This document shows positions 13,601-15,927 of a stretch of 15,927 nucleotides of DNA, piece after piece. This DNA is from Chloroflexota bacterium (GTDB lineage Bacteria > Chloroflexota > Dehalococcoidia > UBA1151 > UBA1328), in assembly GCA_002687335.1 (NCBI GenBank), contig NYZY01000081.1, positions 1-15,927 on the forward strand. The letters run 5' to 3'. Below the pieces are notes generated by a model, which saw nothing but the letters and a program-made list of their open reading frames with translations, did no database searches and was not told the origin of the DNA. Position numbers and translations under genes: made by a program. Position 1 is the first letter of the stretch. Every line of letters begins with the position of its first letter.

Positions 13601-15927
13601 GTGAGCACAAGGGCAGCTGGCATTATTTCCTTGGTTGCACTCCTCATTTCACTTGCCCTTGTGCTCCTCCCTGGTAGTAAAGGCGAAATAATAGATTCAG
13701 GAGAAATTAATCATTTTTACACAAATCAAGAAAATAACCTAACTGTCGTTATTAATAATCCTTTCGCAGGGGAAACCGAATTCAGCCTCTCCGCCGAACT
13801 CCAAAGCCATGATCTGCAACAGCCAGTTCTCTTACCCCAGCCAAACCTGCAGTTCACGCTGGCTGAGAGTGAATCAGACAACTACGATATACCTTTCCAG
13901 AGCCACTATTCTGGAGATTATTCTTTTTATATATCGCTCGTCATGAACTTTGACAACCAACTCCAGACTATTGAAAAGAGCTGGAACTTCACTTTTTACG
14001 ATCATCTGACCGTTATACCGGGCATTTCTGACCAAGTCACATTTACAGGAGGTGCAGCGTGGTCCCTGGATGGGCAGGAATTCGTGCTGCAGCCAAACGA
14101 TAACTCGCGGGTTGGTCTGGTTTTCGGCCCTATTGACAGTTCCGTCTACAGTGAATCAGTCCTAGAAATTAACCATGTCTACAGCCTAGCGACAGATGCT
14201 GAGTTCAGTATCAGTTATTCCACAGACTTTGATTCACTGGATAAGCGCTATACGGCTACCTGGCACGAATTAACTGCACTTTCACCTGGTAGTTTTGACG
14301 GTAGCACGACACTTTTACTTCCACCAGCAGAGCGCTGTTTCATCCAGTTCGAGGCAGTGATTGGGGAGCCGGAAATAAATCCTACCTGGCAGCTTAATTG
14401 GGCTGATGTGCAAGGCGTCACACCCAAGCACGAATTAGATGTGTCGTTTCCGGATGTCAGTTTCCTCGCCTATTCCAGTGAAAATGGCGTCGGGGTAGAA
14501 CTTTACAACAGCGGACTATTCACGCAATACCTGGGCAATATCAGTGCCTCACTAAATGTGAAGTGGCAGGGAGAAACAATCGCATCGTTACAACAATCAC
14601 TCTACCTACCTGCCGGCGAAACACGGCAACTGAATTTTGTCCCTGCACTGAGCGAACCTGGCATCTACGAATGCCAGCTTGAAATCAAGGTACTGGACCG
14701 TTGGTCTCGCGCGCAGACGTGCCACCTCTTGTACTCGCGGGAGCAGTATGTATTACCTGAGAACGGGCTGTCCCTAGAGCAGGAACTGGCACTCTCGTTC
14801 GAAGCTGCGGCAATTCTCTTTGAGGGCGACCTGCAACACAACGGTGAGATGCTCGATAGCTGGAGCGAAGACGGAGGGCAGATTCAACACCTTACGGCTG
14901 GGTCGGAGCCACTTACACTGGGTGGTGGTGAGTCTGTAGTGGTGCGAGCGATAGCCAGCCTCGATATTCACCGCTTCGACGCCACCTCTCTTGAACCTGT
15001 GCAGGAACTGGTTCCGGGCTGGGAAGGGGCGACCATCGAGTTTGTTTCAGGTGAGGACGAAACCCTAAGCCTGCAGATTGTAAACAAAGGATTCGATACC
15101 GAAATCTTTAGCCTACAATATTTCTACGCACCAAACTTCCTGATGCAGCTAGAAGGAGTGTCAGAGATTACGTTGCTGGTTGATGAAACCCAGACCATAG
15201 ACCTCATGCTGACCCCACAGTCGGAAGCCCCACACGAAGGAGGTAGTCAGTTCACAGTGCTGCTAGAACAACTTTCAACAGGGGAAAGCGTGACACTGAA
15301 TCACGTGCTAACCTATCGAGCCTCTGAAATTGTGGTTGATGAACTACACTTCAATCGCAACGGAGTGTTACTAGGCCAAACAGTCGAGGGCAGCATAGAG
15401 ATTAGCAACCAAGGTTATCCCGTCAGCGAATTGACGCTGGAGCTGTGGCTCACGGCGGCAGATGATAGTCGCGAACTGCTCGCTTCTCAGCCCGTAAATC
15501 GCCTCGAAAACGGAGAGTCCATGCATTTTGATTTCGAGCACAGCCCCGTTATTGTCGGGTTGCACACGCTAGAAGTCGAACTCAAGGGAGGTGCCACCCT
15601 GATTAACGACCAGGATGCGCAATTCCGTGCCGTTGCTCTCGAAATGGCGGCAGAGCCAGAAGCTGAGACAAGTCTGCCTTTGCGCTCGACCGCCGTCGCC
15701 GCCGGTATAATCGGAATACTAAGCACCGCATACTATTTTTCCAAATCTGAAAACCTACGTTACCACAGCTTCAAACTGCTACTTCCGCTCTACACCCGAC
15801 TGCAACGTGACCGACTAGCCGACCACCCCACGCGTCAGAATCTGATGCAATATATCTACGGCCATCCTGGCGCCAACCTTACTCAATTGCGAGAGCGGTT
15901 TGGACTGCACAACGGAGTATTGTCACA
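13601..15927 (+). CDS. Membrane-anchored winged-helix transcription regulator with large exported sensor region, 3'-truncated
   Basis: The frame is open from GTG 13601 to the window edge (775 complete codons). Residues 1-8 are polar with one Arg, and 8-24 are a hydrophobic signal or anchor (IISLVALLISLALVLLP). Residues 30-690 are an acidic, beta-rich exported region with repeated NxG/NQG turns and LxxGET(R)Q-like strand ends, as in tandem Ig-like or CARDB-like domains. Residues 696-713 form one transmembrane helix (STAVAAGIIGILSTAYYF). The cytosolic part has LYTRLQRDRLADHPTRQNLMQYI, then NLTQLRERFGLHNGVLS, the pattern of archaeal membrane-bound winged-helix proteins (helix 2-turn-recognition helix). 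The end of that domain lies beyond the window. Likely a one-component system that couples an external signal to DNA binding. Target genes and ligand are unknown. Confidence 0.82.
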   Translation, partial: MSTRAAGIISLVALLISLALVLLPGSKGEIIDSGEINHFYTNQENNLTVVINNPFAGETEFSLSAELQSHDLQQPVLLPQPNLQFTLAESESDNYDIPFQSHYSGDYSFYISLVMNFDNQLQTIEKSWNFTFYDHLTVIPGISDQVTFTGGAAWSLDGQEFVLQPNDNSRVGLVFGPIDSSVYSESVLEINHVYSLATDAEFSISYSTDFDSLDKRYTATWHELTALSPGSFDGSTTLLLPPAERCFIQFEAVIGEPEINPTWQLNWADVQGVTPKHELDVSFPDVSFLAYSSENGVGVELYNSGLFTQYLGNISASLNVKWQGETIASLQQSLYLPAGETRQLNFVPALSEPGIYECQLEIKVLDRWSRAQTCHLLYSREQYVLPENGLSLEQELALSFEAAAILFEGDLQHNGEMLDSWSEDGGQIQHLTAGSEPLTLGGGESVVVRAIASLDIHRFDATSLEPVQELVPGWEGATIEFVSGEDETLSLQIVNKGFDTEIFSLQYFYAPNFLMQLEGVSEITLLVDETQTIDLMLTPQSEAPHEGGSQFTVLLEQLSTGESVTLNHVLTYRASEIVVDELHFNRNGVLLGQTVEGSIEISNQGYPVSELTLELWLTAADDSRELLASQPVNRLENGESMHFDFEHSPVIVGLHTLEVELKGGATLINDQDAQFRAVALEMAAEPEAETSLPLRSTAVAAGIIGILSTAYYFSKSENLRYHSFKLLLPLYTRLQRDRLADHPTRQNLMQYIYGHPGANLTQLRERFGLHNGVLS

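Noticed and set aside
14774..15726. Short minus-strand frames of 64-79 codons within the large regulator gene
   Set aside because: They overlap a continuous 775-codon plus-strand frame with signal, membrane and winged-helix features.

Overview
The window looks like a piece of an archaeal chromosome, most likely a euryarchaeal / Thermoplasmatota lineage such as the marine group II-like archaea (inference). The reasons are an archaeal-type arginyl-tRNA synthetase, a proteasome beta subunit very close in sequence to the Thermoplasma one, the archaeal termination ribonuclease aCPSF1 (FttA), PCNA, TATA-box promoters placed about 25 nt ahead of start codons (leaderless transcripts), and a membrane-anchored winged-helix regulator.

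Positions 1-8747 are a compact, moderately GC-rich core block. The + strand carries the end of argS and, 1 nt after its stop, a RecJ-type DHH exonuclease. These run into a - strand unit read as psmB (proteasome beta), aCPSF1, a small coiled-coil protein, then tRNA-Cys(GCA). PCNA diverges from psmB across a 100-nt promoter region and is followed by argF (ornithine carbamoyltransferase) and a 3-hydroxyacyl-CoA dehydrogenase that overlaps argF. Replication and repair, protein turnover, transcription termination, arginine synthesis and beta-oxidation thus sit side by side.

Positions 8748-11593 are an AT-richer accessory block of membrane-related genes: a tandem pair of paralogous two-anchor membrane proteins with duplicated promoters and nearly identical cytosolic tails but diverged ectodomains, an RDD-family membrane protein, and a divergent LURP-one/scramblase-like protein. 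The last two share one near-symmetric TATA element.

Positions 11594-13600 form a distinct, very AT-rich module: a 300-nt noncoding stretch with repeats, an intact tyrosine recombinase, a translationally coupled predicted PD-(D/E)XK nuclease, a more GC-rich 150-nt stretch with small hairpins, and another AT-rich spacer. This is the best candidate for a mobile or otherwise undescribed recombinase-nuclease system.

Positions 13601-15927 are one long GTG-started open frame that leaves the window. It has a signal/anchor, a large beta-rich exported region, one transmembrane helix and the start of a cytosolic winged-helix domain, so it is probably a membrane-bound one-component transcription regulator.
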